A program made the translations under genes and the position numbers. A stretch of DNA of 64,000 nucleotides from the NCBI GenBank assembly GCA_029256105.1, contig JAQSYO010000016.1:1-64000 (forward strand). Direction: 5' to 3'. Positions 36,276-45,094 of this stretch are shown piece after piece. How positions within the stretch are numbered: position 1 is the first letter of the stretch; every line of letters starts with the position of its first letter. This DNA comes from Herbinix sp. (GTDB lineage Bacteria; Bacillota; Clostridia; Lachnospirales; Lachnospiraceae). The notes under the pieces were generated by a model that had not been told where the DNA came from, did not search any database, and saw only the letters and a program-made list of their open reading frames with translations.

Positions 36276-36844
36276 TGGAGCTTAAATTAATCGAAGCACA
36301 GATTGAAGCAATATTATTTACCATGGGAGAGGCAGTAGAATTAGAACGAATTGCGGGTGCTCTCGACCATGATGTGGAAACAACAAGAAAGATAATACAT
36401 AATATGATGGATCAATATGAAGGGGAAGAACGTGGAATTCATATCATTGAATTAGAGGATGCTTATCAGCTTTGTACCAAGCAATCCATGTATGAAACTA
36501 TCATTAAAATAACTCATATTCCAAAGAAGCATATACTAACCGATGTATTGTTAGAAACCTTATCCATCATTGCATATAAACAACCAATTACAAAGCTTCA
36601 GATTGAAGCAATCCGTGGAGTAAAATCAGATCATGCAGTAAATAAATTGGTGGAATATAATCTGATCTGTGAAATGGGAAGAATGGATGCTCCGGGAAGA
36701 CCAATCTTATTTGGTACCACAGAAGAGTTTCTAAGAAGTTTTGGCTTACAATCGCTGGAGGCGCTACCAATAATGAACCCGGAGAAGATAGAGGACTTCA
36801 AACTCGAAGCCGAAGAGGAGATGCAACTGCAATTAGATATTTAA
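36275..36844 (+). CDS. scpB: segregation and condensation protein B
   Basis: 189-residue double winged-helix protein that binds ScpA in the SMC condensin complex. The motifs AQIEAILFTMGEAVELERIA and LETLSIIAYKQPITKLQIEA followed by IRGVKSDHAV are typical of ScpB. The ribosome site gaggagg lies inside the end of scpA. It converges with the minus-strand HAD gene across 92 bases, in which no clear terminator hairpin is seen. Confidence 0.96.
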   Translation: MELKLIEAQIEAILFTMGEAVELERIAGALDHDVETTRKIIHNMMDQYEGEERGIHIIELEDAYQLCTKQSMYETIIKITHIPKKHILTDVLLETLSIIAYKQPITKLQIEAIRGVKSDHAVNKLVEYNLICEMGRMDAPGRPILFGTTEEFLRSFGLQSLEALPIMNPEKIEDFKLEAEEEMQLQLDI

Positions 36845-36936
36845 GTTGCGTTACATTTCAAGTATTCAGAGATATATAAATTTACGAGCTTTTCCTAATT
36901 AATTTGATATATTTAGTCAAGTATACTATTGTTGTA

Positions 36937-37557
36937 CTAATTTATGAATAATAAATCATTTGGATTGGTTAATTTCCAGTTGCATTTAATACTTTCGGGA
37001 TGTTTACAACCCCATGTAGCTAAAGCACTATAGACACCGGCCTTTTCAGCACATTCCATATCATATTTTGTATCCCCAACATAGAGAACTTCGTTTGGAG
37101 CAACTTGTAATTGCTTCACCATTGCTAGCAGTGGTTCGGGATTAGGTTTATGAAGGGTGGTATCATCTGCACAAATAGAATAGGTGAAATAATTTGATAT
37201 CGAATATGGTAGGAAATCACGGTGATACTCCTCTCGGGTCTTTGAAGTAACTATCCCAAGTAATATATTTGATTCTTTTAAGGCATCCAGAAGCTCGGAG
37301 ACGTTTTCAAATACCTTTGTTGTACATGAATATTGCGAATAGTAATAGTCCCATAAGGAAAGGACTCTACCTATATCTGTTATGTTTAATCGTTGTAAGG
37401 CATCATAGCCAGGGATCCCTAATGCGAAATGTAGCTCCTCAAAGGAATATAAATGACCTGTAGAACGATAAAGAGTATGCTGTAACGAAGTAAGTACAGC
37501 CTGCTCAGTGTCCAATAAGGTACCATCAATATCGAATATCATTGCTTTGTAAGACAT
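36937..37557 (-). CDS. HAD family hydrolase (phosphoglycolate phosphatase/PpaX-like)
   Basis: 206-residue HAD phosphatase, subfamily IA. Motif I is FDIDGTLLDT (D9, D11), motif II is GIVTSKT and the later KPNPEPLL and YVGDTKYDM form motifs III and IV. A cap domain lies between I and II. Substrates in this group include phosphoglycolate, pyrophosphate and sugar phosphates; it cannot be decided here. The start at 37557 is supported by aaaaaggag upstream; a longer frame to 37632 has none. It is divergent from the DeoR regulator and may be its target. Confidence 0.85.
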   Translation of the reverse strand: MSYKAMIFDIDGTLLDTEQAVLTSLQHTLYRSTGHLYSFEELHFALGIPGYDALQRLNITDIGRVLSLWDYYYSQYSCTTKVFENVSELLDALKESNILLGIVTSKTREEYHRDFLPYSISNYFTYSICADDTTLHKPNPEPLLAMVKQLQVAPNEVLYVGDTKYDMECAEKAGVYSALATWGCKHPESIKCNWKLTNPNDLLFIN

Positions 37558-37734
37558 CGTTATAACTCCTTTTTGATTGAATAGTTTTATATGAGGTTGC
37601 TTTATTATAGATTTAATTGTATAATACAACACAATAGAACATTTGTAAATGTTTTATTGTGTGCTAATGCAATTTTATTTATGATGCTGCTCTGCGGCCT
37701 TAATTTGTTAGATACTGTACGAATGGAGACAAAT

Positions 37735-38493
37735 ATGAACACTGTAGCTAGAAGAAAAGAGATAATGAAACGCTTAGAAATGGAAGGTGAAGTTTCAGTT
37801 AATGTATTAGCTGAATTATTTCAGGTAACTTCTATGACAGTTCGTAGAGATTTAGCTTTCTTTGAAAATCAGGGGCTCATAAAGACAAATTACGGTGGTG
37901 CTCATCTTACGGATGGGATAATGAGCGTACCAGATTATTCCTCTCGAAGTGGGACTATGATGGAGGATAAAAAAAGAATTAGTGAAAAAGCGATATCATA
38001 CTTACAAGAAGGAGATACCATCTTTCTGGATACCGGAACCACAATTCACCAGATGGCAAAGAATTTTCCTGATATACGTGCAACAGTTATCACAAATTCC
38101 TTAACAGTTTTGCAGCTCCTGGGCGGTAATTCTAAATTAAAAGTTATTATGGCACCTGGCACCTATCGGAAAGACACCTTTGGGGTACTAGATAGTGATA
38201 CAGTTTTGTTTCTTAGTAAATTTCATGTTAAAAAATCTTTTTTAAGTGCGCTTGGATGTTCTAAGAACGGGAATATTGCTACCATGGATGAAATTGATGC
38301 GAAAACAAAGAGGGTTATGTGGGAAAATTGCGAAACCTCCTACTTATTAATCGACCATACGAAATTTTATCAGCAATCTCTTATCCAATATAATGTTATC
38401 TCTGATTTTGATTATGTTCTGACGAATCGTGAAATTGAGAAAACGATAGAAGATGAATTAAGAATGATATGTAAAAATCTGGTATTATGTTAG
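37735..38493 (+). CDS. DeoR family transcriptional regulator
   Basis: 253-residue repressor-type protein. The N-terminal DeoR helix-turn-helix is RRKEIMKRLEMEGEVSVNVL followed by AELFQVTSMTVRRDLAFFEN; YGGAH is the family linker. The C-terminal sugar-phosphate sensor domain contains FLDTGTTIHQMA and VITNSL. Such proteins sense a phosphorylated sugar. The start at 37735 is taken because ggag lies nearby and it yields normal length; upstream codons lack a site. The divergent HAD hydrolase shares the 177-base intergenic region. Confidence 0.9.
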   Translation: MNTVARRKEIMKRLEMEGEVSVNVLAELFQVTSMTVRRDLAFFENQGLIKTNYGGAHLTDGIMSVPDYSSRSGTMMEDKKRISEKAISYLQEGDTIFLDTGTTIHQMAKNFPDIRATVITNSLTVLQLLGGNSKLKVIMAPGTYRKDTFGVLDSDTVLFLSKFHVKKSFLSALGCSKNGNIATMDEIDAKTKRVMWENCETSYLLIDHTKFYQQSLIQYNVISDFDYVLTNREIEKTIEDELRMICKNLVLC

Positions 38494-38607
38494 AGGCAGT
38501 ATAAATTCTAACGTTATAATACTTATATAATTGCAGATGTTAGATGGACAGGTTGGTATTCTTTTTTAATGTTTAAAGCTTTTATTTACTTGTTTGCATT
38601 ACACTTA

Positions 38608-38666
38608 TTGATAGAAGTCATAGGATTTTCTTGTTTGTACACAGAAAATTCTATGACTTCTATCAA
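38608..38666. repeat. 24-bp inverted repeat (long hairpin)
   Basis: Arms 38608-38631 and 38643-38666 are complementary with one G-T pair; loop 11 bases. No immediate T run follows, so it is not a textbook terminator, though it may end the DeoR transcript. Confidence 0.8.
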
Positions 38667-38735
38667 TTAATCTGTTTTATCGCTAAAAATAACAGTAATA
38701 CTAAACATGGGGTTTAATAATAGTAAAAATAATGC

Positions 38736-38764
38736 TTGCAAGTTTGTATACATTTTTGTATAAT
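38736..38764 (+). promoter_or_regulatory. sigma-A type promoter of the polyamine cluster
   Basis: TTGCAA, 17-base spacer, TATAAT, 73 bases before the speD start. It is the best candidate for driving all five polyamine genes. Confidence 0.7.
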
Positions 38765-38837
38765 AGTCCATGCTGTTAATAATGGTTTCATTGTTAATAG
38801 GGTCTTAGCAGTACAATTACTAATAAGAAAGGTTGTG

Positions 38838-39650
38838 ATGATAGGGTTGGAGAAAAAGCTTACCTTATATGGCTTTAACAACCTCACAAAAACACTTAGC
38901 TTCAACATTTATGATGTATGCTATGCAAAAAGTGAGAGGGAACAAAAAGACTATATTGCTTATATCGATGAACAATATAATTCGGAACGATTAACTAAGA
39001 TTTTAGTAGATGTTACCGAACTAATCGGTGCACATATTCTTAATATATCAAAACAAGATTATGATCCGCAGGGTGCTTCAGTTAATATTTTAATAGCTGA
39101 GGGATCTTTATCTTCGGACCATATTGATGATTCCTGTAATCAGGGGAAATACTTAAATACAAAGAGGGATGCAGTTCATGCTCATCTGGATAAAAGCCAT
39201 GTTACTGTTCATACTTTCCCAGAACATCATCCGGATAACTCAATTTCAACATTTCGTGTCGATATTGATGTATCAACCTGTGGTGAGATATCACCTCTAA
39301 ATGCATTAGATTATTTGATCGGAAGCTTTGATTCCGATATTATTACGATAGATTACCGTGTCAGAGGTTTTACACGTGACCTACATGGTATGAAATATTT
39401 TATTGATCATGATATCACTTCGATACAGGATTATATTGATGACCAAACCTTGACAAGATATGATGCGATTGATGTAAACGTATACCAATCCAATATCTTT
39501 CATACCAAAATGCTCATAAAGGAAATTGAATTACAGAATTATCTCTTTAACAAGGATGTATATGAATTACCTCCGAAGCAAAGACTCGATATAACTAATA
39601 GTCTTCGTAAAGAAATGATCGAAATTTTTAGCGGTATGAATATCTATTAA
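38838..39650 (+). CDS. speD: S-adenosylmethionine decarboxylase proenzyme
   Basis: 270-residue pyruvoyl enzyme of the E. coli SpeD class, with near-identical blocks such as [20 protein letters not shown] and [20 protein letters not shown]. It makes decarboxylated AdoMet, the aminopropyl donor for spermidine. Self-cleavage is expected at K119-S120 in [10 protein letters not shown], with S120 becoming the pyruvoyl group; C148 (STCG) is the catalytic acid region. The start at 38838 has gaaagg upstream; in-frame codons before it overlap the promoter. First gene of the polyamine cluster. Confidence 0.95.
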   Translation: MIGLEKKLTLYGFNNLTKTLSFNIYDVCYAKSEREQKDYIAYIDEQYNSERLTKILVDVTELIGAHILNISKQDYDPQGASVNILIAEGSLSSDHIDDSCNQGKYLNTKRDAVHAHLDKSHVTVHTFPEHHPDNSISTFRVDIDVSTCGEISPLNALDYLIGSFDSDIITIDYRVRGFTRDLHGMKYFIDHDITSIQDYIDDQTLTRYDAIDVNVYQSNIFHTKMLIKEIELQNYLFNKDVYELPPKQRLDITNSLRKEMIEIFSGMNIY

Positions 39651-39684
39651 ATAACACCGAAAGAAGTTCTAAAGGAAATTCTCA

Positions 39685-39716
39685 AGTGTTAACACGAACT
39701 TTCTTAACACTTTTGG
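39685..39716 (+). terminator. attenuator-like hairpin between speD and the decarboxylase gene
   Basis: 9-bp stem aagtgttaa / ttaacactt with an 11-base loop followed by ttttgg. It is a weak terminator that could reduce read-through from speD. Confidence 0.5.
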
Positions 39717-39772
39717 ATTCTCATTTTGGAGTTCTTATCGCGCTTCTTTGTTAAAGTAGAATGGAGGACTGT

Positions 39773-41221
39773 ATGAAATATACACAACAGAATTCACCCA
39801 TTCATGAAGCATTATTACAACATAAAAAAAACCGTATCGTACCTTTTGATGTACCAGGTCATAAAGGCGGAAGAGGCACACCGGAGCTAACGCAGTTCTT
39901 AGGAATTGATTGCTTGAAGGTGGACGTAAATTCCATGAAATCTTTGGACAATCTGATTCATCCGGTTTCGGTTATTAAAGCTGCGGAGGAACTAACCGCA
40001 GAGGCCTTTGGTGCAGATGCAGCTTTTTTTATGGTTAATGGAACAACAGCGGCTGTACAAGCTATGATTATGTCCACCTGTAAAGCAGGAGAGAAAATCA
40101 TTATGCCTCGAAATGTACATCGCAGCTCCATCAATGCTCTTGTTGTTTGTGGTGCCATCCCGGTATATGTTAATCCGGGTGTAAATACCCAATTAGGAAT
40201 TCCTCTTGGAATGTCAGTGGAGGAAATTAAAACTGCAATTAAGGAAAATCCGGATGCAAAAGCAATTCTTGTGAATAATCCAACCTATTACGGAATTTGT
40301 TCTAATCTGCAAGAGATTGTTAAACTTGCTCATCAGAATGGAATTCGAGTTCTAGTGGACGAAGCACATGGAGCGCATTTCTACTTTGGTGATGAGCTGC
40401 CCATCAGTGCTATGGCTGCAGGTGCCGATATGGCTGCCGTAAGTATGCATAAAACAGGGGGCTCATTAACGCAAAGCTCTTTTTTATTATGTAAAAATGA
40501 TATAGACCCAGGCTATGTAAGACAGATTATTAACCTTACTCAAACCACCAGTGGCTCTTATTTACTGTTATCCTCTTTGGATTTAGCAAGAAAGAACATG
40601 GTGCTGAATGGCAAGGAAATCGTTGCAAAAACCATCGCTCTCGCAGAATACGCAAGAGCTGATATTAATAAGGCAGGCGGATATTATGCCTTTTCTTCTG
40701 AATTAATTAATGGTGATACGATTTTTGACTTTGATCGAACGAAGTTATCCGTTCATACAGGAGAGATTGGTTTGGCAGGAATCGAAGTCTATGATCTACT
40801 CCGTGATGAATATGATATTCAAATTGAATTTGGTGATATTGGTAATATTCTTGCTGTAATTTCTGCTGGAGACCGTGCCTTTGAGATAGAGCGGTTAATT
40901 TCAGCTTTATCGGAAATCAAACGTCGATATGGGAAAGATAAAGTGGGTATGCTGAATCATGAATATATTGATCCAGAGGTCGTATTAACGCCACAGAAGG
41001 CATTTTATCACGATAAGAAATCGGTAACGTTAAAGGATGCTATTGGACATATTGCAGGTGAATTTGTAATGTGTTATCCACCTGGTATTCCGATTCTTGC
41101 ACCGGGTGAACGAATTACGAAGGACATCATCGATTATATTATTTATGCCAAAGAAAAAGGTAGTGTTATGACAGGTCCGATCGATATGAAGGTTGAGCAT
41201 TTAAATATTGTAGATTTTTAA
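39773..41221 (+). CDS. Orn/Lys/Arg decarboxylase family protein (probable arginine decarboxylase)
   Basis: 482-residue PLP decarboxylase of the aspartate-aminotransferase fold. Motifs: PFDVPGHKGGRGTPELT, FFMVNGTTAAVQAM, VLVDEAHGAHFYF and the PLP lysine K227 in SMHKTGGSLTQSS. Family members decarboxylate arginine, lysine or ornithine. In this cluster it should supply agmatine or a diamine for polyamine synthesis; the substrate cannot be read from sequence. The ATG at 39773 follows ggagg by five bases and is preferred to the one at 39761. speE follows after 51 bases. Confidence 0.9.
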   Translation: MKYTQQNSPIHEALLQHKKNRIVPFDVPGHKGGRGTPELTQFLGIDCLKVDVNSMKSLDNLIHPVSVIKAAEELTAEAFGADAAFFMVNGTTAAVQAMIMSTCKAGEKIIMPRNVHRSSINALVVCGAIPVYVNPGVNTQLGIPLGMSVEEIKTAIKENPDAKAILVNNPTYYGICSNLQEIVKLAHQNGIRVLVDEAHGAHFYFGDELPISAMAAGADMAAVSMHKTGGSLTQSSFLLCKNDIDPGYVRQIINLTQTTSGSYLLLSSLDLARKNMVLNGKEIVAKTIALAEYARADINKAGGYYAFSSELINGDTIFDFDRTKLSVHTGEIGLAGIEVYDLLRDEYDIQIEFGDIGNILAVISAGDRAFEIERLISALSEIKRRYGKDKVGMLNHEYIDPEVVLTPQKAFYHDKKSVTLKDAIGHIAGEFVMCYPPGIPILAPGERITKDIIDYIIYAKEKGSVMTGPIDMKVEHLNIVDF

Positions 41222-41272
41222 ATTACTTGATGTTGATTTTATTACGCACTAGGAAAGGTACAGGTGTTGTAG

Positions 41273-42124
41273 ATGGAGTTGTGGTATACAGAAAATCATA
41301 CAGAACATGTTAGGTTTTCATTAAAAGTGAAAGAACAGCTTTGTAGTAAACAGAGTGATTTTCAGCATGTTGCTGTACTAGAATCTATTGAATTTGGCCG
41401 TATTCTTACTTTGGATGGCTATCTGATGGTTACAGAGAAGGACGAATTCATTTATCATGATATGATTGTCCATGTTCCTATGGCAACTAATTTAGATATT
41501 AAAAAGGTCCTAGTCATCGGTGCGGGTGATGGCGGAACGATAAGGGAGCTTACAAGATATAAAAGTATTGAATTAATTGATATGGTTGAAATTGATTCCG
41601 TGGTTGTTGATGTCTGTAAGGAATTTCTTCCTCAAACAGCCTGCAGTCTGGATGACCCGAGAGTTCACATCTATTATGAAGATGGTCTTAAATTCGTCCG
41701 TAGAAAAGTAAATGAATATGATTTGATCCTTGTGGATTCTACCGATCCCTTTGGACCTGGGGAAGGCCTGTTTACAAAGGAATTCTACGGTAATTGTTAT
41801 AATGCCTTAAACGATAAGGGGATCTTGGTAAATCAACATGAAAGTACTTATTATGATGAATATGTGGAAGCGATGAAGAGGGCTCATCAACGAATTAAGG
41901 AAACTTTTCCGATTGCAAAGGTTTATCAGGCACATATTCCGACCTATCCCTCCGGTCATTGGTTGTTTGGATATGCTTCCAAGCATTATGATCCTTTAGC
42001 GGATTTACAAGAAGAGAAGTGGAATGAGCTTGGTATAAAAACAAAATATTATAATACGAAGCTCCATGTGGGCTCCTTTGCACTGCCAAATTACGTAAAA
42101 GAGCAGTTGAATGAGCAGGAATAG
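41273..42124 (+). CDS. speE: spermidine synthase (polyamine aminopropyltransferase)
   Basis: 283-residue aminopropyltransferase that transfers the propylamine group from decarboxylated AdoMet to a diamine. An N-terminal beta domain (ELWYTENHTEHVRFSLKVK) precedes the Rossmann domain with VLVIGAGDGGTIREL, IYYEDGLKFV and ILVDSTDPFGPGEGLF, the signature of spermidine synthases. The acceptor may be putrescine or agmatine. It forms a working pair with SpeD in the same cluster. The start follows aggaaaggt at a rather long distance. Confidence 0.95.
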   Translation: MELWYTENHTEHVRFSLKVKEQLCSKQSDFQHVAVLESIEFGRILTLDGYLMVTEKDEFIYHDMIVHVPMATNLDIKKVLVIGAGDGGTIRELTRYKSIELIDMVEIDSVVVDVCKEFLPQTACSLDDPRVHIYYEDGLKFVRRKVNEYDLILVDSTDPFGPGEGLFTKEFYGNCYNALNDKGILVNQHESTYYDEYVEAMKRAHQRIKETFPIAKVYQAHIPTYPSGHWLFGYASKHYDPLADLQEEKWNELGIKTKYYNTKLHVGSFALPNYVKEQLNEQE

Positions 42125-42234
42125 AATTATATATTATACAAATGATATAGGATTGATTAGTAAGGAAACACATTTGAAAAAACAGTGAAGCTCTCAGAAA
42201 GCTTTTCACAAGATAAGATAAGGAGGAATTAAAT

Positions 42235-43434
42235 ATGGGTATAGCTTTAATGATTGGCGCCGGTGGCGTAGCAAGCGTGGTGGCTCATAAATGTTGCCAA
42301 CATCCCGAGGTTTTTGAAGAATTATGGATTGCCAGCAGAACATTATCAAAATGTGAGGCTTTGAAAGAGCAATTAAAAGATGGAATTACAAAGGTATCAA
42401 CTGCACAAGTAGATGCCGATAATACAGAGGAAGTAATCGCCTTAATTAATAAGGTAAAACCTGATATCGTAATTAATGTAGCACTCCCTTACCAGGATTT
42501 GACCATTATGGAGGCTTGTCTGGCAACCAAGGTAGATTATCTTGACACGGCGAACTATGAGCCTCTCGATACAGCAAAATTCGAATACAAATGGCAATGG
42601 GCATACAAAGAACGCTTTGAAAAAGCCGGAATAACAGCAGTACTTGGTTGCGGATTTGACCCAGGTGTTACTGGGGTATTCTCTGCATATGCTTTAAAGC
42701 ATTACTTTGATGAGATTCATACAATTGATATTCTTGATGCAAACGCAGGTGATCATGGATATCCATTTGCAACGAATTTTAATCCGGAGATTAACATTCG
42801 CGAGATTACCGCGAATGGAAGTTACTTTGAAAACGGTGAATTTATTGAAACAGAACCCTTGACAATTAAACGTGTATATAATTTCCCGGAGATCGGAGAG
42901 AAGGATATGTATCTCCTACATCATGAGGAGATGGAGTCACTTGCTATTAATATGCCAGGAATTAAGAAAATCCGTTTCTTTATGACTTTCTCAGAACGCT
43001 ACCTAACTCACCTACGAGTACTTGAGAATGTTGGTATGACTTCCATAGAGCCAATTGATTATGAAGGCCATAAAATTGTACCATTACAGTTCTTAAAGGC
43101 AATTCTTCCGGATCCTGCTTCCTTAGGCCCTAGAACAAAAGGTAAGACTAATATTGGTTGCATTTACACTGGAGTAAAAGATGGCAAAGAAGTGAGTTAT
43201 TATGTGTATAATGTATGTGATCACGAAGAGTGCTACCGCGAGGTTGGCTCCCAAGCAATTTCTTATACTACAGGAGTTCCTGCTATGATTGGCGCGATGA
43301 TGGTCCTAACTGGCCAATGGAAAAAGCCAGGCGTATATAATGTAGAAGAGTTTAATCCAGATCCGTTTATGGAGGAATTAAATAAATGTGGTTTACCGTG
43401 GAAGGAAAGTTTTGCGCCTGATATGGTAGAATAG
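42235..43434 (+). CDS. saccharopine dehydrogenase-like carboxy(nor)spermidine dehydrogenase
   Basis: 399-residue oxidoreductase. The N-terminal Rossmann motif MIGAGGVASVVAHKCCQHP, then DTANYEPL and VLGCGFDPGVTG, place it in the saccharopine-dehydrogenase-like group that reductively condenses aspartate semialdehyde with a diamine. That makes carboxyspermidine or carboxynorspermidine. Adjacency to nspC, the matching decarboxylase, supports this role over lysine metabolism. A strong taaggagg site precedes the ATG. It is 110 bases after speE. Confidence 0.9.
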   Translation: MGIALMIGAGGVASVVAHKCCQHPEVFEELWIASRTLSKCEALKEQLKDGITKVSTAQVDADNTEEVIALINKVKPDIVINVALPYQDLTIMEACLATKVDYLDTANYEPLDTAKFEYKWQWAYKERFEKAGITAVLGCGFDPGVTGVFSAYALKHYFDEIHTIDILDANAGDHGYPFATNFNPEINIREITANGSYFENGEFIETEPLTIKRVYNFPEIGEKDMYLLHHEEMESLAINMPGIKKIRFFMTFSERYLTHLRVLENVGMTSIEPIDYEGHKIVPLQFLKAILPDPASLGPRTKGKTNIGCIYTGVKDGKEVSYYVYNVCDHEECYREVGSQAISYTTGVPAMIGAMMVLTGQWKKPGVYNVEEFNPDPFMEELNKCGLPWKESFAPDMVE

Positions 43435-43551
43435 GTTTATGAAACTGTTACAAAATGGTTGAGAAATAGTATTAATAAATACGTTAATTAGTAAATATTA
43501 AATACTTTAATAATAATTACTATCAATAATCTATAGAAGTAACTTTCAATT

Positions 43552-43611
43552 GGGTGTGTTATATAACAGCAAAGCTTTTAGTTATGGGAAGCTTCTTGTT
43601 TATAACACCCC
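43552..43611 (+). other. imperfect hairpin between the dehydrogenase gene and nspC
   Basis: Arms gggtgtgttatataacagc.. and ..gtttataacaccc pair with small bulges around an aagctt core. No T run follows, so it may affect mRNA stability rather than stop transcription. Confidence 0.5.
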
Positions 43612-43651
43612 CAAAAACATATACAAGCAATTTTTACGAATGGAGGAAAAT

Positions 43652-44785
43652 ATGAATATTGACTTTAACGGTGTTCCAACTCCATCTTATGTGGTAGACG
43701 AACGATTATTAAAGAAAAACTTAGAAATATTAAAATCGGTAATGGATCAAACCGGATGTGAAATCTTATTGGCACAGAAAGCATTTTCCATGTACTCAAC
43801 CTATCCTTTGATAGGAAGTTATCTTAGTGGTACAACTGCAAGCTCTTTATTTGAAGCAAAATTAGGGCATCAGGAAATGGGAAAAGAAGTACATGTCTTC
43901 GCACCTGCTTATCGTGAGGATGAGTTCGATGAAATTCTATCTCTTTGTGATCATGTTGTATTTAATTCCATCCATCAATGGGAAAAGTTCAGAGAAAAGG
44001 TTACAGAAAGTAAGAAGAAGGTTTCCTGTGGTCTTCGTATCAATCCGGAGTATTCCGAGATAGAGACTGATATGTACAATCCCTGCTTTATTAATTCCAG
44101 ATTTGGAATTACGTTATCAAAACTTGAGGGTGCAGATCTGACCGGAATTGACGGTCTTCATTTTCATACCATGTGCGAACAGAATTCCGATGTTTTAGAG
44201 CGAACCTTAAAAGTAGTAGAAGAGAAGTTCGGTACATTGATGCACCAGATGAAGTGGATTAATTTTGGCGGAGGACATCATATCACTAGAGATGATTATG
44301 ACATTGAAACCTTAGTACGCTGCATCAATCATGTAAAAGAAACCTATCAAGTTCAAGTGTACCTAGAGCCAGGAGAAGCAGTTGCCTTAAATGCAGGTTA
44401 TCTTGTGAGTTCCGTACTGGAGCTCTCAGAAAACGGGATGCAATTAGCAATCATGGACACTTCAGCTGCTTGCCATATGCCTGACGTCCTGGAGATGCCC
44501 TATCGTCCATATATTATCGGATCTGGAACTCCGGACCAATACAACTATACGTACCGTCTTGGAGGTCCTACCTGCCTAGCCGGAGATGTAATCGGAGACT
44601 ATTCCTTCCCGGAACCTCTTAAAGTAGGAGACTGCCTTGTATTCTGCGACATGGCCATCTATTCCATGGTAAAAAACAACACCTTCAACGGCGTCAATCT
44701 CCCCAACATCGTCCTAAACACGGAAGACGAAGGCCTAAAAATTATTAAACAATTCAATTACGAAGATTTTAAGAGCAGATTGTAA
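43652..44785 (+). CDS. nspC: carboxynorspermidine/carboxyspermidine decarboxylase
   Basis: 377-residue fold-III (alanine racemase-like) PLP decarboxylase that removes CO2 from carboxy(nor)spermidine to give (nor)spermidine. The PLP lysine is K43 in LLAQKAFSMYS; GLHFHTMCEQ, WINFGGGHHIT, YLEPGEAVALNAGYLV and GPTCLAGDVIGDY follow, as in NspC. The ATG at 43652 has ggagg five bases before the A-rich spacer; an upstream frame to 43550 overlaps the hairpin and is rejected. Last gene of the polyamine cluster. Confidence 0.94.
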   Translation: MNIDFNGVPTPSYVVDERLLKKNLEILKSVMDQTGCEILLAQKAFSMYSTYPLIGSYLSGTTASSLFEAKLGHQEMGKEVHVFAPAYREDEFDEILSLCDHVVFNSIHQWEKFREKVTESKKKVSCGLRINPEYSEIETDMYNPCFINSRFGITLSKLEGADLTGIDGLHFHTMCEQNSDVLERTLKVVEEKFGTLMHQMKWINFGGGHHITRDDYDIETLVRCINHVKETYQVQVYLEPGEAVALNAGYLVSSVLELSENGMQLAIMDTSAACHMPDVLEMPYRPYIIGSGTPDQYNYTYRLGGPTCLAGDVIGDYSFPEPLKVGDCLVFCDMAIYSMVKNNTFNGVNLPNIVLNTEDEGLKIIKQFNYEDFKSRL

Positions 44786-45094
44786 GTTTTAAATTAATCA
44801 TTTTATTTATTTGATTTATTTTTCATCCCTAAAATAAAATTGGTAGCAAGACAGATCAATAAATTATGGACTAATCATGTAATAAATTAAGTAATGAATT
44901 ATGATATTTTAATCTAAATGCCAAAAGACAAGGGAGTACTATCGTTATCCTTGCAAAATTTACGATTGATATATGCGCCTGTTAGCGGTAACCTGTTATT
45001 ACAAAAGGTTACGCTGGCGCGTTGGAAATCGTAAATTTTAAGAGGATAACGATAGTACTCCCTTGTCTTTTGTACGCATCCTATATCTTAGTAT
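44786..45094. other. intergenic region between convergent nspC and sortase gene
   Basis: 309 bases, half of it occupied by the long inverted repeat at 44922. The remainder is AT-rich. Confidence 0.65.
44922..45072. repeat. 151-bp long inverted repeat
   Basis: Outer arms 44922-44951 and 45043-45072 are perfect 30-bp complements. After a 3-base internal loop a second perfect 13-bp stem forms (44955-44967 with 45027-45039). Further in, gcgcc / ggcgc and agcggtaacct / aggttacgct pair around a roughly 10-base loop. It lies between convergent genes. It could be a bidirectional terminator, a MITE-like element or a structured RNA. No clear target-site duplication was seen. Confidence 0.88.

Larger units (their letters stand above)
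38494..38837. other. intergenic region DeoR gene to speD
   Basis: 344 bases holding the long hairpin at 38608 and the speD promoter at 38736. The rest is AT-rich without signal. Confidence 0.6.

Noticed and set aside
43550..43651. N-terminal extension of nspC
   Set aside because: It spans an intercistronic hairpin, lacks an SD and is not NspC-like; ATG 43652 has ggagg.
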